Origin: Bacteroidales bacterium
GTDB lineage: Bacteria; Bacteroidota; Bacteroidia; Bacteroidales; UBA932
DNA: 21,909 bases
Direction of reading: 5' to 3'
Assembly: GCA_020026355.1 (NCBI GenBank)
Contig: JAHHQP010000032.1
Location: 1 to 21,909, forward strand
Shown piece by piece: positions 1 to 7,371 of this stretch (within the stretch, counting starts at the first letter, position 1; the number at the start of each line of letters is the position of its first letter). Under the pieces are notes generated by a model. That model saw only the letters and a list, made by a program, of their open reading frames with translations. It was not told where the DNA came from and made no database searches. Made by a program: the position numbers and the translations under genes.

Positions 1-46
1 AGAATTTTTTGCGAGTATCGTGGCCAAGATCAAGGAACGCAAATGA
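1..46 (+). CDS. 3' end of an unidentified gene
   Basis: The first bases read in frame as EFFASIVAKIKERK followed by a TGA stop at 44-46. Fourteen lysine-rich residues are too few to name a family. The frame is chosen because it gives a basic C-terminus typical of a soluble protein and ends in a stop followed by non-coding sequence. It could be a chance open frame at the window edge. Confidence 0.4.
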   Translation, partial: EFFASIVAKIKERK

Positions 47-125
47 CGAAGGAGGGAGTTACCTAACGGTAATGACCGACTGAGGATATGCAGCGTGACG
101 AAGAGATTGTACCACGAGACGAAGC

Positions 126-160
126 AAAAAAAATGAGGACGTCGCTCACGCGAGACCCTC
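126..160 (-). terminator. Intrinsic terminator of the candidate small RNA
   Basis: The hairpin pairs GAGG/CCTC and TCGC/GCGA around a 3x3 internal loop and a TCAC loop. On the minus strand it is followed by A and then eight Ts. On the plus strand no T-run follows, so it is oriented to stop leftward transcription. Confidence 0.5.
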
Positions 161-240
161 ATACTAACCACATAATTAATAACACTAAAACTAATAACCA
201 ATGAATTGTAGACTGTCAGAATGACTTGTCTGATCAATTC
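126..240 (-). ncRNA. Candidate small RNA of about 115 nt
   Basis: On the minus strand a canonical Bacteroidota promoter (TTG, 19 bp, TACCTTTG, at 275-246) is followed a few bases later by a structured segment. The predicted RNA would start near 240 with a hairpin closed by GAATTG (240-235) and CAATTC (208-203). An AU-rich linker follows, and it ends in a hairpin (160-157 with 138-135, 153-150 with 145-142, loop TCAC) followed by eight T residues (133-126). No minus-strand gene lies inside it, and the DNA to its left is the end of a plus-strand gene, so a free-standing regulatory RNA is the simplest reading. A leader attenuator for a minus-strand gene beyond the window cannot be excluded. I do not recognise the RNA family. 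Confidence 0.5.
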
Positions 241-245
241 TTTTG

Positions 246-275
246 CAAAGGTACTGTTTTTTCTTGGATTTGCAA
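246..275 (-). promoter_or_regulatory. Promoter of the candidate small RNA
   Basis: On the minus strand TTG (275-273) and TACCTTTG (253-246) are separated by 19 bp. This matches the Bacteroidota primary sigma factor pattern, a -33 TTG/TTTG and a -7 TAnnTTTG. It points away from lysO. Confidence 0.55.
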
Positions 276-280
276 GTCTT

Positions 281-313
281 TTTGATAAAATTCCTGATTT
301 TTTGATAATTTTG
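281..313 (+). promoter_or_regulatory. Promoter of lysO
   Basis: TTTG at 281-284 and TAATTTTG at 306-313 are separated by 21 bp and match the Bacteroidota -33/-7 pattern. The ATG of the exporter gene lies about 45 bp downstream. The promoter is back to back with the minus-strand promoter at 246-275, so the two may influence each other. Confidence 0.55.
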
Positions 314-358
314 TGCGCTTTTTTGTTGAATACGGTTTCTCACGATAAATGAAATGAT

Positions 359-1324
359 ATGCTGAATGTTCTTATAGCCCTCTGGGGCAGCGCTCTTATA
401 GGTTGGTCATTGAGGAAATGGCCACAGAAATGGGTAGGAAAACTTCTGCCGCTGGCCATCTGGCTCATGTTGTTCTTCATCGGTATCGAAGTCGGAAAGA
501 ACGAGATCTTGACCAGCCAGCTGGGAAACTTAGGGGCACAGGCCTTCGCTGTCACCCTCATCTGCTCATTGACCTGCGCCCTGGCTTCATGGGCCTTCTA
601 TGAATTCGTGTATTGCGCAGGAAATAAAGTGCAGGTGTCTCGGAAAACTTCCGCACCGATGGGAGATGTGAATGCGGACGGTCATAAGCTGAACCCGAAG
701 AAATCCAGACTGAGGATCTTCAGTTCCATGAAAGACAGCATGATCATCGTGCTGTTCTTCATCCTGGGATGGATCACCGGAGCTTTGGGCTGGGGCAACG
801 GAATACCGGAACACGCGACCTTGTTCTGTCTCTATGTCCTGCTCTTCTGCGTGGGATTCGGCTTAGGACAGAACCGCGAACTGAAAAAGAGCCTCAAAGC
901 CTCAAAGAAACGCCTGCTGTTCATGCCGCTGGTGACGATACTGGCGACCTGGCTGGGATCAGCTCTCACGGCCCTGCTGTTTCACGATTACAGCCTGACT
1001 GACTGGCTGGCCGTAGGTTCCGGTTTCGGCTACTATTCCCTGTCCAGCATTCTGATCACGGATATGAAAGGCGCTGAATTAGGCACGATTGCCTTGATGT
1101 ATAATGTGATGCGTGAACTGGCGGCCATCATCATGGCACCGTTCATCGTGAAATGGGCCGGTCCACTGGCGGTCATCAGCATCGGTGGAGCGACAACCGC
1201 CGACACGACGCTGCCGGCGGTCTCCCGCTATGCCGGAAAGGAATTCGTCCCGATTTCCATCTTCCATGGAATCCTGGTCGATTTCACCGTTCCGTTCCTT
1301 GTTCCTTTCTTCTGTGCGCTGTAG
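359..1324 (+). CDS. lysO: LysO-family lysine exporter (DUF340)
   Basis: This is an integral membrane protein of 321 residues, close to the 315 of E. coli LysO (YbjE), which exports L-lysine. Hydrophobic segments run from the N-terminus (residues 3-17, 28-45, 60-85). A polar lysine-rich stretch at about 88-122 links them to the conserved second half. That half carries family-typical sequence: GWITGALGW near 139, GFGYYSLSSILI near 221, LMYNVMRELAAI near 242, and GGATTADTTLPA near 278, where polar residues sit inside membrane segments. The start at 359 is the first in-frame ATG after the promoter. The gene converges on nadA with only five bases between the two stop codons. Family assignment is firm; the substrate is inferred from the family. 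Confidence 0.88.
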   Translation: MLNVLIALWGSALIGWSLRKWPQKWVGKLLPLAIWLMLFFIGIEVGKNEILTSQLGNLGAQAFAVTLICSLTCALASWAFYEFVYCAGNKVQVSRKTSAPMGDVNADGHKLNPKKSRLRIFSSMKDSMIIVLFFILGWITGALGWGNGIPEHATLFCLYVLLFCVGFGLGQNRELKKSLKASKKRLLFMPLVTILATWLGSALTALLFHDYSLTDWLAVGSGFGYYSLSSILITDMKGAELGTIALMYNVMRELAAIIMAPFIVKWAGPLAVISIGGATTADTTLPAVSRYAGKEFVPISIFHGILVDFTVPFLVPFFCAL

Positions 1325-1329
1325 TTTTC

Positions 1330-2253
1330 CTACATCTCCATCATGCGAGTGATCGGAAGGAGCGCGCGCTGACGCAATGCCTCATCCAGAACAATCTCGC
1401 CTGCACCGTTCTCGAGGCAATCCAGAACGCCTTCGAGCCTTACTTTCTTCATTTCGTGGCAGACCAAGGTCTCCCTCAACGGAATGAACTCCTTGTCCGG
1501 ATTCTGCTTGTGCAGTTCAGTCATGATGCCCAGCTCGGTACCGATGATGAAGCGCTGAGCCGGAGATTTGCGGACGATGTCCAGCATGCCGGCAGTAGAT
1601 GCGAAATGAATCAACGGATTGGAAATGAATTCCTGCTCGTGGGAACAGAGGGCTTCCGGATGGATCAGGATGTCCGTGCCCGGATATTCGGCAAGGGTCT
1701 GACGGACCATTTCTGGCGTGATGACATCATGAACGATGCAGCAGCCCTGCCAAAGGTCCATCTTGCGGCCGGTCACCTCCTGGATATATCCGCCCAAGTT
1801 TCTATCCGGTCCGAAAAGAAGAGGACAATCTGCCGGCAAAGCCTTCACGATCCTCAGCGCGTTCGCTGAAGTGACGCAGTAATCCGTCTCTGCCTTAACA
1901 GCCGCTGTCGTGTTCACGTAGCTCACGACCAGACCGCCCGGGTGCTCGGCCTTCCATCTGCGGAGACCTTCCGCGGCGCAGCTGTCTGCCAGGGAGCATC
2001 CTGCATCGAAAGCGGCGGAATACACTTTCTTGTCCGGGGAAATGATGGCTGCGGTCTCTGCCATGAAATGTACACCGCAGAAAACGATGGCGTCAGCATC
2101 GGCCGTCGCTGCCAGTCTGGACAAGCCCAGGGAATCGCCGAGATAGTCCGCTATCCCCTGGATTTCCGGATTCGTATAGAAATGGGAGAGAATGACTGCA
2201 TTCTTCTCTTTCTTCAATCGGTTGATCTTCTCGATCATTTCTTCTTGAGTCAT
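1330..2253 (-). CDS. nadA: Quinolinate synthase NadA
   Basis: NadA condenses iminoaspartate with dihydroxyacetone phosphate to give quinolinate, the second step of de novo NAD synthesis, using an oxygen-sensitive [4Fe-4S] cluster. The protein has 307 residues, typical of the shorter form. The three expected cluster ligands are visible: Cys86 in DAGCSLAD, Cys171 or Cys172 in WQGCCIVHD (172 fits the family spacing best) and Cys265 in LVCHEMKK. Other family signatures are ILSHFYTNPEIQ (21-32), FCGVHFMAETA (58-68) and FGPDRNLGGYI (147-157). It is the last gene of the nad cluster, 41 bp after nadC. It ends five bases from the lysO stop with no visible terminator in between. Confidence 0.96.
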   Translation of the reverse strand: MTQEEMIEKINRLKKEKNAVILSHFYTNPEIQGIADYLGDSLGLSRLAATADADAIVFCGVHFMAETAAIISPDKKVYSAAFDAGCSLADSCAAEGLRRWKAEHPGGLVVSYVNTTAAVKAETDYCVTSANALRIVKALPADCPLLFGPDRNLGGYIQEVTGRKMDLWQGCCIVHDVITPEMVRQTLAEYPGTDILIHPEALCSHEQEFISNPLIHFASTAGMLDIVRKSPAQRFIIGTELGIMTELHKQNPDKEFIPLRETLVCHEMKKVRLEGVLDCLENGAGEIVLDEALRQRALLPITRMMEM

Positions 2254-2294
2254 GTTGACGTTGTTTCAGTTTCAGGTTCTGCTTTCACCGGGAA

Positions 2295-3137
2295 CTACTC
2301 CTCGGTGATGTTCATGCTGATGTCCAGCGCAGTCACGGAATGCGTCAAAGCTCCGACGCTGATATAGTCGACGCCGGTAGCGGCCACTTCTTTCAGACGA
2401 GCGATGTTCATGTTGCCGGAAGCCTCGGTCTTGGCACGGCCGGCGATCATCTTCACGGCTTCGGCCATCATTTCATTGGACATGTTATCCAGCATGATGA
2501 TGTCAGCACCACCTTCGAGAGCCTGTTTCACTTCTTCGAGCGTGGTCGTCTCGACCTCCATGCGCACACTCAGCGGAAGATTCTTCTTCACGGCCGCAGT
2601 CGCCGCAGGCACACCGCCGGCAATCTTGATATGGTTGTCTTTCAGCATCACCATATCGTAGAGACCGATCCTGTGGTTCATTCCGCCACCGTCTTTCACC
2701 GCCATCTTGTCCAGCATCCTCATGCCTGGAGCCGTCTTGCGGGTATCCAGCAGCTGCGTATGCGTTCCTGCGAGCTCTGCCACATATTTAGCGGTCTCGG
2801 TCGCGATACCGGACATGCGCTGCAGAATGTTCAGGGACAGACGCTCTCCGTAGAGCAAAGTTCTATAGCTGGCCTGGATGCGCAGGATAATGTCTCCTTT
2901 CTTCACGTGGTCGCCGTCTTCAACGAGCGGTTCCCAGACGAAATCTTTCTCGAAGCGCTCATAGACCTTGCGGATGACGGACAGGCCGGAAATGACGCCG
3001 TCTGCCTTCATCTTCATGGTAGCGACCGCTTTGGAGTGAGCCGGAATGATGGCATCCGTACTGATATCGCCTGTAGCGATGTCTTCTTCAATGGCGAGAT
3101 CGATCAGTCTGTCGATCAAGTATTCTTTTTCAATCAT
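2295..3137 (-). CDS. nadC: Nicotinate-nucleotide pyrophosphorylase (quinolinate phosphoribosyltransferase) NadC
   Basis: NadC converts quinolinate and PRPP to nicotinate mononucleotide, CO2 and pyrophosphate. Its 280 residues are the normal length. Hallmarks are GDISTDAI (23-30), the phosphoribosyl-binding region LNILQRMSGIAT (102-113), DTRKTAPGMR (131-140), NHRIGLYD (154-161) with KDNHI (166-170), and the barrel end ISVGALTHS near 259. It lies between nadB and nadA. The 45-bp gap to nadB holds one copy of the CAGGTCAATGGG oligonucleotide (3161-3172). Confidence 0.96.
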   Translation of the reverse strand: MIEKEYLIDRLIDLAIEEDIATGDISTDAIIPAHSKAVATMKMKADGVISGLSVIRKVYERFEKDFVWEPLVEDGDHVKKGDIILRIQASYRTLLYGERLSLNILQRMSGIATETAKYVAELAGTHTQLLDTRKTAPGMRMLDKMAVKDGGGMNHRIGLYDMVMLKDNHIKIAGGVPAATAAVKKNLPLSVRMEVETTTLEEVKQALEGGADIIMLDNMSNEMMAEAVKMIAGRAKTEASGNMNIARLKEVAATGVDYISVGALTHSVTALDISMNITEE

Positions 3138-3182
3138 ATAACTGTTGTTTTTCTATTTTTCAGGTCAATGGGTTCAGTCCCC

Positions 3183-4832
3183 TTATTTGCGGATCGCGCG
3201 GGTCGTCATGCCCTTGCCGATCTGCTGGACAGTGTGCACCTCGAAGGCCGCACTCTCCTCCGGAAAGTCGGAACGTTTCATGCAGCCACGGCTCTCCTTA
3301 CGATAGAAGGCTCCCTCCATGATCAGACGCGCGACCGTGATGAGATTCAGGCACCGGAAGCAGTTGATCTCGTCCTCAGAAAACTGCGGTAGGGCACGGA
3401 TGCCGTCCTCCATAGCCCTCAGCTCAGCCAATCCTTTCCGGAGTCCTTCGTCGTCACGGACGATACCGGCATACTGCGTCAGCAGCTCAGCCACTTTCTT
3501 ACGTACACCCGGGAAGATATCGTCAAGCGCAGCCTCACGGAAATACTGCGGCACATAGCCGGAGCGATAGCCCTCGACCTGACCGACATGAGCTTTCTCA
3601 GCACCAAGTTCAGCATCGTACTGACCGACGGCGCTGTTCGCCGCGGAATCCTGGCGGGCGCAGAAGTCAACGATACGCTGGGCGAAGACCATGCACTCGA
3701 GCAAAGAGTTGGAAGCCAATCGGTTGGCACCCATGACTCCGGTCGACGCCGCCTCACCGCAGACGAAAAGATTCTCGATATTCGTGCGACCTTCCTCGTC
3801 ACAGCAGATACCGCCGACGGTATAGTGAGCGGCCGGTGCGATCGGAATCCTGTCACACATGTCAATGCCGTATTCGGCACATTTCGCATAGATGGTCGGA
3901 AAACGGGACTTGATGGCCTCCGGATCCAGATGCTTGAGGGAAAGATAGACCCAGCCCTTGCCTTCCTTCTTGATCTCGCGGTCGATCATCTGCGCCACGA
4001 AATCACGAGGAGCGAGCTCATTGAGCTCATGCTTGCCGAGCAGGAAACGCTCCCCTGCCTGGTTCAGCAGATAGGCACCCTCCCCACGGACTGCCTCGCT
4101 GACGAGGAAGGTATCCGCACCTTCCTTGCAGATGGCTGTCGGATGGAACTGGATGAACTCCATATCCTCCACCTCGCAGCCGGCACGGTAGGCGATGGCG
4201 ATACCGTCTCCGGTCGTCGAGCGCGGATTCGTGCTGTGCGTATAAGCCGCTGCAGTTCCGCCGGTAGCGATCACCGTATGCGGAGCAAGCAGGATCTCCT
4301 CCTTGTTCGTCTCATAATTCCAGCAGCGAACACCTTCGCATTTGCCGTTCCTGGTCAGGAAACCGAGCAGAGCATGGTCAGAGAACATCTCCACATTCGG
4401 TTCCTTCTTCACCTGCTCGAGGACGAAGCTCGTGACATAGCGGCCGGTAGCATCTCCGCCGGCATGGAAGATACGTCTCTTGTGGTGACCTCCTTCCAGA
4501 CCGAGGGTGATATGTCCTTCCTTGTCCATATCGAACTTCATTCCACGTTTTATGATATCACTGATTCTTTCCGGGCCTTCATTGACCAGAATATCCACTG
4601 ACGGGAAATCACAGAGTCCCCTTCCGGCCACGATCGTATCATCGAAATGAAATACTGGTTTGTCATTCTTGTCATAGACAGCCGCGATACCTCCCTGGGC
4701 ATTGTAAGAATTGCTGTCTGTAAGGTTGCGTTTGGTAATCAATCCAACCTTACCATAAGCTGATGCCTTGAGCGCACAATAGAGTCCTGCAAGGCCGCTT
4801 CCTACGATAATATAGTTATATTTGTGTTCCAT
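3183..4832 (-). CDS. nadB: L-aspartate oxidase NadB
   Basis: NadB is an FAD enzyme that oxidises L-aspartate to iminoaspartate, the substrate of NadA. The protein has 549 residues. The FAD-binding dinucleotide motif GSGLAG is at 11-16, followed by NAQGGIAAV (44-52), LEGGH (112-116) and HAGGDATGR (123-131). Further on are MEFIQFHPTA, PAAHYTVGGI and the flavin-binding ANRLASNSLLE. The C-terminal helical domain, including a KRSDFPEES-like segment, is complete. These motifs are shared with succinate dehydrogenase flavoproteins, but the adjacent nadC and nadA and the length settle the identity. It is the first gene of the nadB-nadC-nadA operon. Confidence 0.96.
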   Translation of the reverse strand: MEHKYNYIIVGSGLAGLYCALKASAYGKVGLITKRNLTDSNSYNAQGGIAAVYDKNDKPVFHFDDTIVAGRGLCDFPSVDILVNEGPERISDIIKRGMKFDMDKEGHITLGLEGGHHKRRIFHAGGDATGRYVTSFVLEQVKKEPNVEMFSDHALLGFLTRNGKCEGVRCWNYETNKEEILLAPHTVIATGGTAAAYTHSTNPRSTTGDGIAIAYRAGCEVEDMEFIQFHPTAICKEGADTFLVSEAVRGEGAYLLNQAGERFLLGKHELNELAPRDFVAQMIDREIKKEGKGWVYLSLKHLDPEAIKSRFPTIYAKCAEYGIDMCDRIPIAPAAHYTVGGICCDEEGRTNIENLFVCGEAASTGVMGANRLASNSLLECMVFAQRIVDFCARQDSAANSAVGQYDAELGAEKAHVGQVEGYRSGYVPQYFREAALDDIFPGVRKKVAELLTQYAGIVRDDEGLRKGLAELRAMEDGIRALPQFSEDEINCFRCLNLITVARLIMEGAFYRKESRGCMKRSDFPEESAAFEVHTVQQIGKGMTTRAIRK

Positions 4833-4850
4833 TACTACGGAAAAATTTCA

Positions 4851-4858
4851 CAAATTTA
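4851..4858 (-). promoter_or_regulatory. Probable -7 box of the nad operon
   Basis: On the minus strand TAAATTTG matches TAnnTTTG about 19 bases before the nadB ATG, implying a very short leader. No convincing TTG is found at the -33 position, so the call is tentative. Confidence 0.35.
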
Positions 4859-4958
4859 ACAATTCATACCGATTTACGGCACTATAATCGAGAAAACTGC
4901 ACTATGGACAAGAAATTGGCGGCTACCTGAAGCTGCGGACGCCGGTCCGGAAAAGAAG

Positions 4959-5014
4959 AACTGCTGCATCGCAGAGCAGAGCCTGAACGGCTCCAACCTG
5001 CACATGCAGCAGTT
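4959..5014 (-). terminator. Nested inverted repeat after the lipoprotein operon
   Basis: A perfect 11-bp inverted repeat, AACTGCTGCAT (4959-4969) and ATGCAGCAGTT (5004-5014), encloses a second stem, GAGCC/GGCTC (4979-4983 with 4989-4993). On the minus strand it is followed by TTCTTCTTTT, and on the plus strand by a short T-run. It lies just after the stop of the BACON lipoprotein gene, so it most likely ends that operon and insulates nadB. The long apical region is unusual for a simple terminator. Confidence 0.5.
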
Positions 5015-5034
5015 TTTCATTCACCTGACAGGAA

Positions 5035-7257
5035 TCATTTATAAGCACTCTGTTCAGTGTCGTCCAGCAAGGACTTCCGGACACTGCCGTAAGTGACCAT
5101 GACCTTGAGATACCTGGTCATTCCGGAATTGTTCGCGGCGATATCGAAGGATACGGTATATTCCGCTTTGCTGACCTTCGTTACCTTGACGTTGGAAATG
5201 ATATCCGTTGACCGGTTATCTGCCTTCAGTTCATCCGTGTCCGTAGGGTTGGTGATCTTGACTGTCACGTCGTAGTGACCGCCTTTCTTCGGAAGGGTGT
5301 TCCAAGGATCCCAGTCTACGAAGGAAATGGATGGCTTCGCAAGGGAATGGATCAGCGTCTTGCTGATGGCCTTGGAAGTGACCGTACCGTCTTCGTTGAG
5401 ACCGTAGGCGATGATGTAATAGTCCGTATCCTGTCTGGAAAGAGAGAGCTTGTGATCGGTCTTGACACCGCTGATCAGATGGTTCAGGATGCTGTCGTAA
5501 TTCCAAGGATCGGTCCATTTGGCGATATTCTGCTGGATGAGTTCGGCATCTGTCGTCGCATCGTACTCGGACTTTTCGATGACATCCAGGACATAAGTCG
5601 CTGAAGTGTTGGAAGGGGTGCAGTCGAGGATCACTGAGCTGGATCCTACGCTCTTCACATTGAAGGTGAAAGTCATGTCTGCCACGGCAGGAAGTTCCTT
5701 GGCGGCCTGACGTACCGTGATGCTGCCCTCCAGCAGTTTGGTTCCACCGACACCATATTCCCAGAAAAGATAATCCTTGCGGACCTCCGTATCCGGATTG
5801 GCGGTCAAAGTGAAAGTGATCTTTCCGTCGGCAGCTTTCAGATCCTTGAGATAACCGTACATGGAAGAAAGCGTAAGCTCAGCGCCGGGTACCGGATTCT
5901 GAAGTTCATAAGGGATTTCGAAGCGGCCTCCCTCTGCGGCAAGTTCCATCTTGTCGTTCCAATTGATGGTGAGGACCGGCTCCTGTCTCGAGAGCTGACT
6001 GAAAGTCAGGACGAGATTCTCAGCCTTGCTATACTTCAAGGTCACGCTACCCTTTCTCGCCGACGATCCGCTCGCTGCATCGTTAGCTGCAACGGAGATG
6101 GAAACGATTCCGTCTTTCTCGGAAACGCTGCTGACGCTGATCCAGCTTTCAGAAGCAGTTGCAGAAAGCGTCCTTCCAGCTACCGCATTCTCGATAGCGA
6201 AGGGAAGCTTGTACTTGCCGCCATCCGCAGGAATGACGGTGGCATTGTCCCAGGTAGAGGTGATGACCGGACGGAGTCTCGGCTGCTGCTCGACCTGCAC
6301 GGTGACCTCCTCGGCCCCATTGTAGCTGAGGACGACCTTACCGATCCTTGCAGGAACATCATGATCTTCTCCGAAAGGAGAGACCTTTATCGTCACGGCA
6401 TCTGTCTTCACCTCATTGACCGCGATCCAAGGCTCGGAAGAGACAGCTTTGAGCTGCTGGCCGGCTACCGCGTTGCTCACGGAATAACGGATGGTGAAAA
6501 TTCCTCCGTCACAGCTGATCTTTTCAGGAGTTTCAGTTACAGTGATGACTGGTTTTGCAAGCGCTGATACGGCGGCTGAGAAAAGGCCGGTCGTCGCTTT
6601 TCCTTCTGCAGAAAGTCCATAGGCAACTACCTCATATTCCTTGTCGAAGCCGATCGTGAACTCTTTTCCTTCCGTCTTTCCTTTGAGAAGCAGGTCGGCG
6701 AGGTTTCCTTCTTTCTTGAGGTTCTCGATGTCGGCGGCGATGAATTCAGCCTCGCTGCCGGAAGCGTCCAGAACGCTCTTTTCTACCAGTCCGATCACGT
6801 AGGTATCTTCCAGATAGTTCGGGATACAATTTACTTTGACCGTCACGCCCTCTACTTTCAGAGCAAGCTCCAGACTAAGGCCCGGAAGCGTTTCCGGAGC
6901 GGTCTGGGTGACCTTCACTTCTACCGGCTGGATGCCTGGATAAGTGACTGTAACGGTAGCGGTACGGGCTTTCTGTTCCTCACGGGCTGCCTCATAGGGA
7001 GCCACCGTGAAATTCAGCTTTTCCGCAGTGAATTTAAAATCAGAGATCCACGTTTCTGAAGCAGTGCATTCCGTCCGGCTGACTCCTTCAGCCGTTCCAT
7101 CGTTCAGTTTCACGTCAAGTGACACCACCTGTCCTTCGGCAGGCACCTCTTTCCCCGGAACTATGTCCAAAGTCGGTACCGGCGAGACTTCTTTTTCACA
7201 GCTATATGAAGCCATGAATGCCAGAGAGAGCAATGCAGCTCTTGCGATTCTTTTCAT
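5035..7257 (-). CDS. Multi-domain BACON-repeat surface lipoprotein
   Basis: The protein has 740 residues. A signal peptide ends in a lipobox (ASYSC, lipidated Cys20), and an acidic CEKEV start to the mature chain resembles Bacteroidota surface-export signals. After that it appears built of alternating beta modules. BACON-like domains lie at about 28-119, 236-327, 328-424 and 426-519, each with an SEPWI or SESWI type core and a closing V-Q-Q strand, and a more divergent one at 641-740. Two copies of another module, about 127-232 and 526-640, share the pattern ATYV..V.EKS..DA..AE.I and end in AYGL...G..T...LAKP. BACON domains are usually thought to bind carbohydrate or mucin; no catalytic residues are seen. 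It is third in its operon, 114 bp after the LRR gene. The ligand is unknown. Confidence 0.8.
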   Translation of the reverse strand: MKRIARAALLSLAFMASYSCEKEVSPVPTLDIVPGKEVPAEGQVVSLDVKLNDGTAEGVSRTECTASETWISDFKFTAEKLNFTVAPYEAAREEQKARTATVTVTYPGIQPVEVKVTQTAPETLPGLSLELALKVEGVTVKVNCIPNYLEDTYVIGLVEKSVLDASGSEAEFIAADIENLKKEGNLADLLLKGKTEGKEFTIGFDKEYEVVAYGLSAEGKATTGLFSAAVSALAKPVITVTETPEKISCDGGIFTIRYSVSNAVAGQQLKAVSSEPWIAVNEVKTDAVTIKVSPFGEDHDVPARIGKVVLSYNGAEEVTVQVEQQPRLRPVITSTWDNATVIPADGGKYKLPFAIENAVAGRTLSATASESWISVSSVSEKDGIVSISVAANDAASGSSARKGSVTLKYSKAENLVLTFSQLSRQEPVLTINWNDKMELAAEGGRFEIPYELQNPVPGAELTLSSMYGYLKDLKAADGKITFTLTANPDTEVRKDYLFWEYGVGGTKLLEGSITVRQAAKELPAVADMTFTFNVKSVGSSSVILDCTPSNTSATYVLDVIEKSEYDATTDAELIQQNIAKWTDPWNYDSILNHLISGVKTDHKLSLSRQDTDYYIIAYGLNEDGTVTSKAISKTLIHSLAKPSISFVDWDPWNTLPKKGGHYDVTVKITNPTDTDELKADNRSTDIISNVKVTKVSKAEYTVSFDIAANNSGMTRYLKVMVTYGSVRKSLLDDTEQSAYK

Positions 7258-7279
7258 AACTGATGTTTCAAACGTTAAA

Positions 7280-7314
7280 GGATACGGAAGCGGTCTTCAG
7301 CAGCTTCCGTATCC
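7280..7314 (-). terminator. Perfect 12-bp hairpin between two lipoprotein genes
   Basis: GGATACGGAAGC (7280-7291) and GCTTCCGTATCC (7303-7314) form a perfect stem with an 11-base loop. On the minus strand TTTAACGTTT follows rather than an unbroken T-run. It could be a leaky terminator or a processing or stabilising stem that lowers expression of the downstream BACON gene. Confidence 0.4.
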
Positions 7315-7341
7315 GAATTCATATGTAATTATCTGGTCTGC

Positions 7342-7364
7342 TTCTCCGGAACGATGCCGGAGAA
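7342..7364 (-). repeat. 8-bp stem-loop just after the LRR gene
   Basis: TTCTCCGG (7342-7349) and CCGGAGAA (7357-7364) flank a 7-base loop, eight bases after the LRR gene stop on the minus strand. No T-run follows, so it is more likely a 3'-end stabilising stem than a terminator. Confidence 0.35.
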
Positions 7365-7371
7365 ACGGATA

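Noticed and set aside
1..160. Minus-strand open frame from an ATG at 160 to the left edge
   Set aside because: It starts inside the terminator hairpin of the candidate small RNA, runs antisense to the partial plus-strand gene and has no recognisable protein features. I treat it as chance.
1153..4601. Long plus-strand frames opposite nadA, nadC and nadB
   Set aside because: They are His-rich or Arg-rich antisense reflections of well-identified enzymes, lack starts with promoters and match no family.
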